64,000 nt of DNA, from NCBI RefSeq assembly GCF_014200455.1, contig NZ_JACHBW010000006.1, positions 289,167-353,166 on the forward strand, given 5' to 3'. The translations under genes were made by a program, and so were the position numbers. Positions within the stretch are counted from its first letter, which is position 1; each line of letters opens with the position of its first letter. Origin of the DNA: Paraburkholderia bannensis (GTDB lineage: Bacteria; Pseudomonadota; Gammaproteobacteria; Burkholderiales; Burkholderiaceae). This document shows positions 52,695 through 61,243 of the stretch, one piece after another. A model generated the notes under the pieces. It did no database searches and was not told the DNA's origin. It saw nothing but the letters and a program-made list of their open reading frames with translations.

Positions 52695-52928
52695 TCAGAG
52701 CGTGACGCTGCTGGCATCGATCCAGCGCACGGCCCAGTCGCGCGCATGGGCGATGGCGGCGGCTTCGTCGGGAAAGCGTAGTTCTGCGGGGAAGAAACGG
52801 TTGGCAACCAGTTCGCCGTCGCTTGAGCGCGAGATCACCACATAGGGTTGATACGTGCCGTCACCGGCGCGTGCGGGCGCGCAATTGAGCAAATAGCCGC
52901 GATGCGTGAATGCAGCGTCGAATTGCAT
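52695..52928 (-). CDS. Small hypothetical protein
   Basis: The 77-residue product (RGYLLNCAPARAGDGTYQPY, ELVANRFFPAELRFPDEAAA, ARDWAVRWIDAS) has a compact beta-beta-alpha pattern common in small Burkholderia proteins of unknown function. No signal peptide. The ATG at 52928 is the only sensible start. Function unknown. Confidence 0.65.
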   Translation of the reverse strand: MQFDAAFTHRGYLLNCAPARAGDGTYQPYVVISRSSDGELVANRFFPAELRFPDEAAAIAHARDWAVRWIDASSVTL

Positions 52929-53244
52929 GTGTCTCGTCCGCCCCTGACTGCCTTGTCCGTTTTTGCAGGCGCGGCAGGATCGTGCGGCAAAGCCACAGCG
53001 GCGTTCCTCCGTGGGACCGTCTATCTAAAGCGCGCCAACTCGTTGAAAGAGGATCATACTCCCAGGAAATACGGCGATCCAACGAAAAAAATCCTCGGCG
53101 GCTGGAAGCGTTTTCCTGGCGGCCGGGCTTGCTTTTCCGCCCGATTATGGGTCCGCAGCAGGTGTCGTGGAACGTCTCTTGCGCGACATCGGTTAGCAGG
53201 TTGCTGCAGACACTTCATAGCCCCTTCCTCCAGGAGGACAGATC
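52929..53244. other. Intergenic region
   Basis: About 316 bases between divergent small genes. It contains the ggagga ribosome binding site of the 53245 gene near 53230. Open frames here look non-coding. No operator recognised. Confidence 0.4.
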
Positions 53245-53697
53245 ATGGCTCCTTCCGATGGCACCCGTCGCCCGGCGTCCATGCCGGCCCCAACCGCTGC
53301 GCCGCGCAGCGCGGAATCGCACAACGACCGCACCCATGACAGCACCGTCGATACCGACGGCAAGAACCGCGAAGCCGCGCGCCTGGCTGGCGCCGGGCCG
53401 ATAGGCCCTGACGAAATCACCACCAGCAACGCCTCGCTCGACGATAGCGTGCCCGAGAGTGGCGACGGGTTGGCGGGATTCGACAGCCGGGGCCGCGCGC
53501 ATCGCATGCCGATCGCGACCCAGGCAGACTTCGAGGCCGTAGATCTAGGCATGACCGCCGCGGAAATACCCTACGAACTCGAAGGAGAACTCGCCGATTC
53601 CGGCGTGCCGCTGCAACGGCGCAGTCCCGGTCGCTTGCACTACGCCATGAATCATCTACGCCCGACGCGCGTTTTCGAGTTGCACCGCAAGAATTGA
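53245..53697 (+). CDS. Hypothetical protein, possibly DUF3005-like
   Basis: The 150-residue hydrophilic product has a disordered N-terminal half (NDRTHDSTVDTDGKNREAAR, then ASLDDSVPESGDGLAGFDSRG). The ordered C-terminal half includes RAHRMPIATQADFEAVDLGM and TAAEIPYELEGELADSGVPLQ. This recalls a Burkholderia-restricted DUF3005-type protein, but I cannot confirm it. The ATG at 53245 follows ggaggacag. A hairpin follows the stop. Confidence 0.6.
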   Translation: MAPSDGTRRPASMPAPTAAPRSAESHNDRTHDSTVDTDGKNREAARLAGAGPIGPDEITTSNASLDDSVPESGDGLAGFDSRGRAHRMPIATQADFEAVDLGMTAAEIPYELEGELADSGVPLQRRSPGRLHYAMNHLRPTRVFELHRKN

Positions 53698-53724
53698 CGC
53701 GTTGCAATACGACAGCGCATCCAT

Positions 53725-53757
53725 GCCCGCATGACAAACGTGTTTTGGCATGCGGGC
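53725..53757 (+). terminator. Hairpin after the hypothetical gene
   Basis: GCCCGCATG (53725-53733) and CATGCGGGC (53749-53757) form a 9-base stem 27 bases after the stop. No long T run, so moderate confidence. Confidence 0.55.
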
Positions 53758-54194
53758 GTGTTGCGTTTACCGCAAATTTGCAAACCAACTCAAAATTTAT
53801 GCATTTCGAATAAGAAAATTGCTCGGGTGCAAGAAAATGCATCCGGCGATTTACTGTGGATGTCCAATAAAGGCAAAAGAATTGGCTACGATTATTGCCA
53901 ATTACGATTTAGCGAATTGCTAAATCGGTAATGAAAGCTGAAATGCAATTCCGACCTATGTTGCTGTAAGCCCGCATAAGCGGGTCAAAAGCGGCACTTT
54001 TGTTCAGAAACGTCCGGCATCGCGTCAGTGACTGCCCCGCAGGCCGGGCAAATCCCTGGCGCAAAGCCAGCGTTGCCAGGGGATAAAGACGATCATTGGG
54101 GAATTTAGTGATAAATTGTTACATCATAAGAAGCGAGGCTAGCAAGGGCAGCAGCATATCGCCCGAGTGACGCCTGCGGTCTGGCCCACCGCCG
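53758..54194. other. AT-rich intergenic region upstream of the LuxR-type gene
   Basis: About 437 bases, notably AT-rich from 53775 to 53960, with no supported gene. It contains the promoter of the quorum-sensing regulator. A short open frame here (53731-53931) has no ribosome binding site or coding character. Confidence 0.45.
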
Positions 54195-54938
54195 ATGGAG
54201 AGTCTTGACGTGCCTCTACATTTCATTGAGCAGATGTCTTCCGTGCTCGACGCGCCCGAGGATTCGGCGTGGTTCGACGCGGTGTCTCAGCTCGCCAGTT
54301 CGTGGGGTTTCGGTCAGGTCATGCTGGCGATCCTTCCGCGTCCCGGTATGCGGCTGGAAGATGCGTTCATCCGGACGAATTACTCGGCAGCCTGGCGGCA
54401 GTCCTATAACGATCACAACATGGCGTATTTCGACCCGACTGTCGCGCACTGCACGACGCGGTCGTCGCCGCTGATCTGGTCGCCGGAACTGTTTGCTACC
54501 GAGCAGCAGCAAACGATGTACGAGGAAGCACGCTCCCATGGTCTGCGTGCCGGCATTACCCTGCCGATCCATGGCCCGCGCCAGGAGGCGGGCATGCTGT
54601 GCTTCGTGAATGATGCGAGCCCGTCGGACTCGTTCTGGCAGGACGTCAACCGTGCGCTGCCCAATCTCGTGCTGCTGCGCGATCTGGTGCTTGACACCAG
54701 CCAGCGACATCTGAGCGACCACGCTCAATCGCTGATTCCCAAACTCACGCCGCGCGAAAAGGAATGTCTCAAGTGGACCGCCCTGGGCAAATCCACCTGG
54801 GAAATTTCGCACATTCTCAACTGCTCCGAAGCAGTCGTGAACTTCCACATGAAGAACATTCGCGGGAAGTTCGGCGTGAACTCACGGCGTGCGGCTGCCG
54901 TGATTGCTACGCAGATGGGCCTTATTGACCCGGGCTGA
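54195..54938 (+). CDS. braR: LuxR family quorum-sensing regulator (BraR-like)
   Basis: The 247-residue product has an N-terminal acyl-homoserine-lactone binding domain (about 15-165: WGFGQVMLAILPRPGM, NMAYFDPTVAHCTTRSSPLIW, LRAGITLPIHGPRQEAGMLC). The Trp/Tyr/Asp pocket pattern is characteristic. The C-terminal LuxR helix-turn-helix (about 180-240) has LTPREKECLKWTALGKSTWE, HILNCSEAVVNFHMKNI and KFGVNSRRAAAV. Located with an RsaL-like gene and a LuxI synthase, the BraI/R locus order of Paraburkholderia. Its 3' end overlaps that of rsaL by 17 bases on opposite strands. Confidence 0.88.
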   Translation: MESLDVPLHFIEQMSSVLDAPEDSAWFDAVSQLASSWGFGQVMLAILPRPGMRLEDAFIRTNYSAAWRQSYNDHNMAYFDPTVAHCTTRSSPLIWSPELFATEQQQTMYEEARSHGLRAGITLPIHGPRQEAGMLCFVNDASPSDSFWQDVNRALPNLVLLRDLVLDTSQRHLSDHAQSLIPKLTPREKECLKWTALGKSTWEISHILNCSEAVVNFHMKNIRGKFGVNSRRAAAVIATQMGLIDPG

Positions 54939-55251
54939 GCATCATCATCGACGATGACGGCAGGTCCGGGCGGCGCAGCACGCGCTCGGCACGGCCCAGA
55001 TCGCCATCGGAAATCGTCTTGTTGAAGTAAAGCCCCAGCAGAATCGAAACCGGCGGCGGAATTTCCGCGCCCGATTCAAAACGGCTGCCGCGCGACTGCG
55101 TCACGCCGAAACGCGCCCAGAAGCGGCGCTGGCTTTCCTTCTTCTTTTTCCGATACGCGATGATCAGGACACGGTCGATTACCGACGACAGGTCCCCTGC
55201 ATTGTGAAGGGAGTTCGTGCCCGCCTGCCATTGATTGTCCAGAAGTTCCAT
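54922..55251 (-). CDS. rsaL: RsaL-like repressor of the AHL synthase gene
   Basis: The 109-residue product has a helix-turn-helix core (RRFWARFGVTQSRGSRFESG, then PPPVSILLGLYF) with a Lys-rich run KKKK before it, as in RsaL proteins between luxR and luxI genes. RsaL represses the synthase promoter and damps the autoinduction loop. It is convergent with the LuxR gene (17-base overlap of 3' ends) and divergent from luxI. A lux-box-like site lies in the shared rsaL/luxI promoter region. Confidence 0.82.
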   Translation of the reverse strand: MELLDNQWQAGTNSLHNAGDLSSVIDRVLIIAYRKKKKESQRRFWARFGVTQSRGSRFESGAEIPPPVSILLGLYFNKTISDGDLGRAERVLRRPDLPSSSMMMLSPGQ

Positions 55252-55325
55252 TTTGTATCTCGCTGTCAGTTATGCCTGTTGAGTGACGCCGCCCAGTCAT
55301 TCTCCTGAACTGCCCCTCCCTGCGC

Positions 55326-55345
55326 ACCTACCTATCTGGATAGGT
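55326..55345. promoter_or_regulatory. Lux box between rsaL and the AHL synthase gene
   Basis: ACCTACCTATCTGGATAGGT fits NNCT-N12-AGNN, with arms ACCT and AGGT, 75 bases upstream of the LuxI start and 75 from the rsaL start. A shorter overlapping dyad ACCTATC-TG-GATAGGT (55330-55345) is also present. Confidence 0.7.
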
Positions 55346-55419
55346 GTTTTTTTATATCCAATACGCATAGCTTTCGATCCATACCGCTGCCCCCTCCACA
55401 CCAAAAAGGGAGAGTTGTC

Positions 55420-56010
55420 ATGCAAGCTGCGATTCGGATCGGACTGCGTCAGGAATTCGACAACGAGGACATCAACGAGATGTATCGACTGCGGGCGCGG
55501 GTGTTCCGTGACCGCATGGGCTGGGATATTCCCACCATCGCCGGGATGGAAATCGACGGGTATGACGCACTTGGACCCCACTACATGCTGATCCAGGATG
55601 AAGGCGGCAAGGTGCGGGGCTGCTGGCGACTGATGCCCACCGAAGGGCCCAACATGCTGCGTGACACCTTCCCACAACTTCTGCATGGCAACGATGCGCC
55701 AACGGGTCGCAACATCTGGGAATTGAGCCGCTTCGCCATTGAATCCAGCAATGAACAGGCTTTTGGCTTTGCGGAAGTCACGATGCGCGCGATCCATTCG
55801 CTGGTCTGGTTCGCCGATCGCATGGGGATTTCGCGCTACGTGACCGTCACGACGACGCCGATCGAACGCATGCTGCGCCGTACAGGCATCGAAGTGGGAC
55901 GTCTTGGCGCGCCGGTGCGCATCGGGGTGGAAAACGCCGTGGCGCTGGAGATCGCCGTCAGCGCCCAGACCCGCAACGCGCTCTTCGGTCAAATGGCCGA
56001 CGCCGCGTGA
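55420..56010 (+). CDS. braI: Acyl-homoserine-lactone synthase (LuxI family, BraI-like)
   Basis: The 196-residue product has the LuxI family motifs: an N-terminal Arg/Phe/Trp set (YRLRARVFRDRMGWDIP), EIDGYDALGPHYML, CWRLMPTEGPNML, WELSRFAIESSNEQAFGF and TTTPIERMLRRTGIEVGRLG. It makes an acyl-homoserine lactone from SAM and an acyl donor; BraI enzymes make long-chain 3-oxo products, but chain length cannot be told from this sequence. The start at 55420 is preceded by gagagttgtc. Controlled by the lux box and RsaL upstream. Confidence 0.9.
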   Translation: MQAAIRIGLRQEFDNEDINEMYRLRARVFRDRMGWDIPTIAGMEIDGYDALGPHYMLIQDEGGKVRGCWRLMPTEGPNMLRDTFPQLLHGNDAPTGRNIWELSRFAIESSNEQAFGFAEVTMRAIHSLVWFADRMGISRYVTVTTTPIERMLRRTGIEVGRLGAPVRIGVENAVALEIAVSAQTRNALFGQMADAA

Positions 56011-56171
56011 CGTGGTTGCAAGGCCGGAATTCGTTCCTGTTTTTCGTGGTGCGATCCGCGGCACCCGTCAGCCAGCTTACACTTTTGTCTGACGAATTGT
56101 GCCGAAGGTGGCCGAAACCATCGCAGCGGGCGGATCGCTGACACGATCAACAAGTGCGATAAAAACGACAG

Positions 56172-57767
56172 TTATCCCGGCTTGGCCGGCGCATTCGCCG
56201 GTGCAGATGCGCCAGCGCGACCGAAACGGATGTGCGAAATGCGGCGCACACACAAGGCCGCGACTAGCCCAGCGAAGCCGGTCAGGCCGATACCTAGATG
56301 GATCGCATCGACCAGCACATGGCGCACCGCCTCGATCAAAGCCGCGCCGTCGAGCCCCGCCGCCTTCATATGGAACGTCAGGCCGTCGCGCAGCGCCGGA
56401 TCGATCAGCACGCGCGGGTCGGAGAGTTGCGGCTGCCAGCGTGCCGCGCCTGGTGCGCCCAGTACGGCAAGCGCGTCGCCAATGCCCGCCGCATAACGAT
56501 GGTTCACGATCGTCGCGACGATGCTGGTGCCGAGCATGCCGCCCACCATGCGCGTCGATTGCAGCAGCGCCGTGGTAATGCCAAAGCGCTCACGCCCGGC
56601 AATCTCCTGCCCGAAGATATTGAGATTGTTGAGGATGAAGCCGAGCCCGATGCCCACTGCGGCCATCGAGAGTTCAAGCCACAGATACGAGGTACTGCGG
56701 GTGGTGAAGGCCAGCCCGACCGAAGCCGCCACCAGCAGGCCGAAGCCCACGCTCAGAATGGCGGTCGGCTTCGTCAAATGAATCACGATGCGGGTGTTGA
56801 CGAGGCTGCCGAGGGCGATGCAGGCCGCGATCGGCGTCGCCAGCAGACCGGCTTGCTGCGGCGATAAGCCGAAACCGCCCTGCAGCAGCAGCGGCGCGAA
56901 GAAGATCAGCGAGAACATCACGAAGCCGGATAGCGTCGACAAGGTGAACAGCGTGACGAGCTGCGGATCGCGAAAGAGATCGAGCGGAATGATCGGATGT
57001 GTGGCGCGCCGCTCGCACACGAGCAGGGCCGCCGCGCCGATGGCGACCAGTCCGATCAGCACCAGATTGCCGGTCGTGAATCCATCTTTGGGCACCGCCT
57101 CGATGACGGTCTGAAAGCCGCCCAGCACGAGTGCGACCAGTACCGCACCGGTCCAGTCGATCCGCACCTCGCCCGTGCGCGCGGGACGATACGCCGGCAA
57201 ATGCGCCCAGATGAAGTACAGCGCCAGTGCGCCCACCGGCAAATTGACCATGAAGGTCGAACGCCAGCCGAAATGCTCGGAGAGCCAGCCGCCCAGCGAC
57301 GGCCCCGCCGCCGTGCCAATGCCATAGGCCGCCGCCATCACCACCTGCCAGCGCACGCGTGCACGCGGATCGGGGAAAAGGTCGGGAATTGAGGCGAATG
57401 CGGTGCCCACCATCATCCCGCCACCCACGCCCTGCAATGCACGCGCCGCCGCGAGAAAGCGCATATCGGTCGCAAGGCCGCACAGCACCGAAGCCACCGT
57501 GAACACAATCACGGCCGCCAGCACGAAACGCTTGCGCCCAAAATAGTCGCCGAGCCGGCCGAACACGGGCACAGTCACCACCGACGCCAGCAGATACGCG
57601 CTGGCGATCCACGCGTAATACTGGAAACCGTGCAGTTCGGCGACGATCGACGGCAAGGCGGTACTGACAACGGTCTGATCGAGCGCGACCAGCATGTTGA
57701 CGAGGCCGATGCCGAGCATGGCCAGCAGCGCGTCGCGAAACGGCAAGGGGGAATGGGTTGAAGTCAC
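56172..57767 (-). CDS. DHA2-family multidrug/solute exporter (EmrB/QacA-like MFS)
   Basis: The 531-residue, 14-helix transporter opens LLAMLGIGLVNMLVALDQTV and has VSTALPSIVAEL (motif D region), VFGRLGDYFGRKRF (motif A) and GVGGGMMVGTAFASIPDLF. The GTG at 57767 gives the normal start just before helix 1; a frame to 57872 is possible but adds a non-family leader. Single gene, convergent with luxI. Substrate unknown; drug or siderophore-like export are typical. Confidence 0.88.
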   Translation of the reverse strand: MTSTHSPLPFRDALLAMLGIGLVNMLVALDQTVVSTALPSIVAELHGFQYYAWIASAYLLASVVTVPVFGRLGDYFGRKRFVLAAVIVFTVASVLCGLATDMRFLAAARALQGVGGGMMVGTAFASIPDLFPDPRARVRWQVVMAAAYGIGTAAGPSLGGWLSEHFGWRSTFMVNLPVGALALYFIWAHLPAYRPARTGEVRIDWTGAVLVALVLGGFQTVIEAVPKDGFTTGNLVLIGLVAIGAAALLVCERRATHPIIPLDLFRDPQLVTLFTLSTLSGFVMFSLIFFAPLLLQGGFGLSPQQAGLLATPIAACIALGSLVNTRIVIHLTKPTAILSVGFGLLVAASVGLAFTTRSTSYLWLELSMAAVGIGLGFILNNLNIFGQEIAGRERFGITTALLQSTRMVGGMLGTSIVATIVNHRYAAGIGDALAVLGAPGAARWQPQLSDPRVLIDPALRDGLTFHMKAAGLDGAALIEAVRHVLVDAIHLGIGLTGFAGLVAALCVRRISHIRFGRAGASAPANAPAKPG

Positions 57768-57949
57768 GATCAGGAGGGCTGCGACGCGAGCGTGCAGCGG
57801 AAATGCCGCAGGAATACGAAAGAGACGCAACGATAGCGGCCAGGCGTTGTCGGCGCAACCAGACGAAATCACATCGCCCTACTGCGGCGGCGCCTGCCTA
57901 TCAGCCTATCCCGACAGAATGCGCCTGTGGCCTTCCCACGCAGCTTCCC

Positions 57950-57963
57950 TTGATCTCCTTCAT
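57950..57963 (+). promoter_or_regulatory. Weak FNR-box-like site upstream of uspA
   Basis: TTGATCTCCTTCAT has one mismatch to TTGA-N6-TCAA and lies 150 bases before the UspA start. Only suggestive. Confidence 0.3.
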
Positions 57964-58112
57964 CCGACTTCCACATTTCATACAGCGACACTGCACCTTT
58001 TTAGTCGATCCATTAAGCTCAGCACAGATCGATACAGGCCGCGCAAGACCGCCCGCGCTGGCGCCTGACGCGCTGGCGGTGCGCATCCCCGTTCAACTCA
58101 AGCGGAGGTTCC

Positions 58113-58583
58113 ATGTACAAACGCATTCTGGTTGCGGTCGACGGCAGCGAAACGTCGCGCCGCGCATTCGAAGCCGCGCTCGACCTGGCGAAAGCGATGG
58201 GCTCGACCCTGCAGCCGTTCTATGTGATCGAAAACACGCCGATGTATTTCGATGCCCCCGGCTACGATCCGTCGATCCTGCGCAACCAGATGATTGCCCA
58301 GGGCAATGAACTCGCCGAAGACATGAACAAGGCGATGAGCGCGCGCGGCGTGCAAGGCGCGATGGTGACGGGCGAAGCCTCCTCGCTCGACGACGTGCCC
58401 ACGCTGGTGCTCAACGCAGCGAAGGCTCAGGGCGCGGATCTGATCGTCATGGGCACGCATGGGCGACGCGGTTTCCAGCGCCTGATCCTCGGCAGCGTGG
58501 CCGAGCGCTGCGTGCGTCAATCGTCGCTGCCCGTCCTGCTGATCCCGACCGCCGCCGGCGCGAGTGAAACCGACGCGGAATAA
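58113..58583 (+). CDS. Universal stress protein (UspA family)
   Basis: The 156-residue product has the UspA fold: KRILVAVDGSETSRRAFEAAL at the start (DGS motif), IVMGTHGRRGFQRLILGSVAE and QSSLPVLLIP. The G-2x-G-9x-G-S/T ATP-binding motif (GTHGRRGFQRLILGSVA) is present, so it probably binds nucleotide. Strong ribosome binding site cggaggtt. The Fnr gene follows 175 bases downstream on the same strand. Confidence 0.9.
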   Translation: MYKRILVAVDGSETSRRAFEAALDLAKAMGSTLQPFYVIENTPMYFDAPGYDPSILRNQMIAQGNELAEDMNKAMSARGVQGAMVTGEASSLDDVPTLVLNAAKAQGADLIVMGTHGRRGFQRLILGSVAERCVRQSSLPVLLIPTAAGASETDAE

Positions 58584-58711
58584 AAAGATAAGCCCGAAGA
58601 TCACGCCTTTCGTCACCGACTTGCGCCTGATCATTTTCCGCGAAAGCGGCTTCTGACAAGGCGCAAGCGGCGTCATCTCAAAAGCGCGGCGTTTTGTCGC
58701 CTTTTTAAGAT

Positions 58712-58725
58712 TTGAACGCGGTCAA
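58712..58725. promoter_or_regulatory. FNR box in the fnr promoter region
   Basis: TTGAACGCGGTCAA is an exact TTGA-N6-TCAA dyad 33 bases upstream of the fnr start, indicating autoregulation (and possibly nearby -10/-35 overlap). Confidence 0.6.
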
Positions 58726-58758
58726 GATTGCTTCGAAACCGATCACCGGAGCAAGCCG

Positions 58759-59514
58759 ATGCTGACCTCGACCGACGTTACCCACACCACCGTGCGCCGC
58801 GCAGGCCGCACTCCCACCGCCAGCCCGCGCACCACGGCGCGTTGCTCAAGCTGCGCAATGCGGCATCTGTGCATGCCCCAGGGTCTGTCGCCGGACGATC
58901 TGCCCAAACTCGAAGCGCTGATCTGCAACGCCCGTGGCGTGCGCCGTGGCGAATCGCTCTATCGCGCCGGCGACCCGTTCGACACGCTCTATGCCGTGCG
59001 CTCGGGTTCGCTCAAGACGGTGATGGCTCATCGTGACGGCCGCGAACAGGTCACCGGGCTGCGCCTCGCAGGCGACCCGCTAGGCATCGACGGAATCAGC
59101 ACCGACTTTCACACCTGGAGCGCGACGGCGCTCGAAGACAGCTCCGTGTGCATCATCCCCTACTCGGCGCTCAAGCACATGTGCCGCGAAACCAGCGCGA
59201 TGCAGGACCGCCTGCACCGTCTCATGAGCGACCAGTTGATCCGCGAATCGTCGCAGATGATGGTGCTCGGCTCGCTTTCCGCCGATGAGCGTGTCGCCGC
59301 CTTCCTGCTCGACGTGTCCACCCGCAATGGCCAGCGAGGTTACTCGTATGCAGAATTCAACCTGCGCATGACGCGCGAGGACATGGGCAGCTACCTGGGC
59401 ATGACGCTAGAAACGGTCAGCCGTACCCTGTCAAGATTTCAAAAGCGCGGCCTGATCGACGCCCAGGGCAAACTCATTCGCATCATCGACCTCGAAGGCC
59501 TGCGCCACCTCTGA
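58759..59514 (+). CDS. fnr: Fnr-type oxygen-sensing transcriptional regulator (Crp/Fnr family)
   Basis: The 251-residue product has the iron-sulfur Cys set of true FNR proteins: C29, C32 and C38 in CSSCAMRHLC, with C131 in DSSVCIIPYSAL. It continues with a cyclic-nucleotide-type beta barrel, dimer helix and C-terminal helix-turn-helix (about 205-227, TREDMGSYLGMTLETVSRTL). All four cluster ligands are present, so it should bind a [4Fe-4S] cluster and act under low oxygen. An exact FNR box sits in its own upstream region. A hairpin terminator follows. Confidence 0.95.
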   Translation: MLTSTDVTHTTVRRAGRTPTASPRTTARCSSCAMRHLCMPQGLSPDDLPKLEALICNARGVRRGESLYRAGDPFDTLYAVRSGSLKTVMAHRDGREQVTGLRLAGDPLGIDGISTDFHTWSATALEDSSVCIIPYSALKHMCRETSAMQDRLHRLMSDQLIRESSQMMVLGSLSADERVAAFLLDVSTRNGQRGYSYAEFNLRMTREDMGSYLGMTLETVSRTLSRFQKRGLIDAQGKLIRIIDLEGLRHL

Positions 59515-59537
59515 ACCACCGGCATCAAGGCTTGTCC

Positions 59538-59568
59538 CGCGCACCGCCCTTCCGGGCGGCGCGTTCGT
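59538..59568 (+). terminator. Hairpin terminator after fnr
   Basis: CGCGCaCCGCCC pairs with GGGCGGCGCG around a TTCC loop, followed by TTCGTTA. A plausible rho-independent terminator 24 bases after the stop. Confidence 0.6.
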
Positions 59569-59653
59569 TATTGCATTCGAAGACGCGTTGGCACAACTCC
59601 TGCGCAGCGGTTACATTCTCAAACACACCGCTCAAGTCTGGAGACTCGCCGCA

Positions 59654-60934
59654 ATGCAGCTCCCGCTCACGCCCACGCTCGCCGCCCGGCTCACCGCAGC
59701 CCGCGCCGCCAGTGACGCCCTATTCGATATCGTCCAACCCGAATTCCTGTACGAGCGCCCGATTCGCGAGCGCCATCGGATCGTGTTCTATATCGGCCAT
59801 CTCGAAGCCTTTGACCGCAACCTGTTAGACCAGCGCCTGTTCCACCTGCCATCGGCCGATGCGCGCCTCGATCAGCTGTTCGCTTTCGGCATCGATCCTG
59901 TCGATGGCGGCTTGCCTACCGATACGCCGGCCGACTGGCCGCGCATGAACGAAGTGCGCGACTACGCATGCGACGCGCGCAACCGCATCGACGAGCAACT
60001 CGCCGCGCTCGACTTGCGGCTCGATGCGCCGCAACACGATACGCCTGCCAAACTGCTGAACGTGGCGATCGAGCATCGCCTGATGCATGTCGAGACCTTG
60101 GCCTACATGCTTCACCAGTTGCCTTTCGCGCAGAAGCAGGCGCCCGACGGAGCCCGCGAGATCGCCGACCATCTCTACACGGTGAAATCCGCCACCGTGA
60201 GCGTGCCGGCCGGGCGCACCGAACTGGGCATGACGCGCGAGCGCGGCGTGTTCGGCTGGGACAACGAATTCGGCGAGCAACAGGTGGAAGTGCCCGCCTT
60301 CGAGATCGACCGCTATATGGTGTCCAACGGCGCGTTCCTCGACTTTGTTGCCGATGGCGGGTATCGGCGCAAGGCATTGTGGGACGACGCCAACTGGACC
60401 TGGAAGGAAGCCGGAGGCATCGAGCATCCGGTGTTCTGGGTGCGCGATACGGACGGTTCCTGGCGTTTGCGAACGATGTTCGAGGACATTGCGTTGCCGC
60501 TAGCGTGGCCGGTCTATGTGAGTCACGCCGAGGCAACCGCGTTCGCGCGCTGGCGCGGCGCGCGCCTGCCGACCGAAGCCGAATGGCAGCGCGCAGCGCA
60601 CGGAGCGCTGCCGGGCGCGACGGATAATTTCGATTTCCGCAACTGGAATCCCGTGGCCGTGGACGCGTCGCCGGACAGCGCGAGCACCTGGGGCGTCGAA
60701 GGGTTGTACGGCAACGGCTGGGAATGGACTTCGACGGTGTTTGGCCCACTGCCTGGATTCGAGGCGTTTCCGTTTTACGAAGGCTATTCGGCGAACTTCT
60801 TCGACGGGCAGCACTACGCGATGAAAGGCGGATCCTCGCGCACGGCTGCGTGTATGTTGCGGCCGACTTTCCGCAACTGGTTCCAGCCGCGATATCAGTA
60901 TGTTTATGCCGGGTTTCGATGTGTGAGTCGCTGA
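59654..60934 (+). CDS. EgtB-like non-haem iron sulfoxide synthase (DinB-2 plus FGE/sulfatase-modifying domain)
   Basis: The 426-residue product has an N-terminal DinB-2 domain with iron ligands His49 (YIGHLEAFDRN) and His141/His145 (AIEHRLMHVETLAY), matching the HxxxH of EgtB. A C-terminal formylglycine-generating-enzyme-like domain follows, with FEIDRYMVSNGAFLDFV, RGARLPTEAEWQRAAHGALP, GNGWEWTSTVF and AMKGGSSRTAACMLRP. EgtB-type enzymes make the C-S bond of ergothioneine; SenA relatives make the C-Se bond of selenoneine. No EgtD, SenB or SenC gene is adjacent, so the substrate is open. The start at 59654 was chosen; a TTG at 59588 is less likely. Confidence 0.88.
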   Translation: MQLPLTPTLAARLTAARAASDALFDIVQPEFLYERPIRERHRIVFYIGHLEAFDRNLLDQRLFHLPSADARLDQLFAFGIDPVDGGLPTDTPADWPRMNEVRDYACDARNRIDEQLAALDLRLDAPQHDTPAKLLNVAIEHRLMHVETLAYMLHQLPFAQKQAPDGAREIADHLYTVKSATVSVPAGRTELGMTRERGVFGWDNEFGEQQVEVPAFEIDRYMVSNGAFLDFVADGGYRRKALWDDANWTWKEAGGIEHPVFWVRDTDGSWRLRTMFEDIALPLAWPVYVSHAEATAFARWRGARLPTEAEWQRAAHGALPGATDNFDFRNWNPVAVDASPDSASTWGVEGLYGNGWEWTSTVFGPLPGFEAFPFYEGYSANFFDGQHYAMKGGSSRTAACMLRPTFRNWFQPRYQYVYAGFRCVSR

Positions 60935-61243
60935 GTAATAAGCCGATGGTTGAGGCAAAAAACAGCTATCGGTTTAACACAAGAAATCCCATCTATCGGC
61001 TAACTGTTTGGAAAACAAAACTAGCCATAGCTGACGATAACCTATCGAACGGAAACAACAGTCCGATTCTTCGTTTCAACGTTTACAGCTCCCGTGGGGA
61101 TGACGTGCGCGGGAGGCATTTCAACAGCCTGCTAGGCAACCACCGCACGTCTTTCAATCCCCTACACCCGTCGAGGACAAGAGCTTATTTTCCGCGCACC
61201 CTGCACTGTAAAATCTGACGACAGATCGTAATTAAAAGTCAAT
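60935..61243. other. Intergenic region before the AraC-type gene
   Basis: About 309 bases, less GC-rich than the preceding genes; the compositional change marks the start of an accessory region. It presumably contains the AraC gene promoter. No gene recognised. Confidence 0.4.

Noticed and set aside
53731..53931. Small open frame in the AT-rich region before the LuxR-type gene
   Set aside because: No ribosome binding site and codon use unlike neighbours; it begins inside a terminator hairpin.
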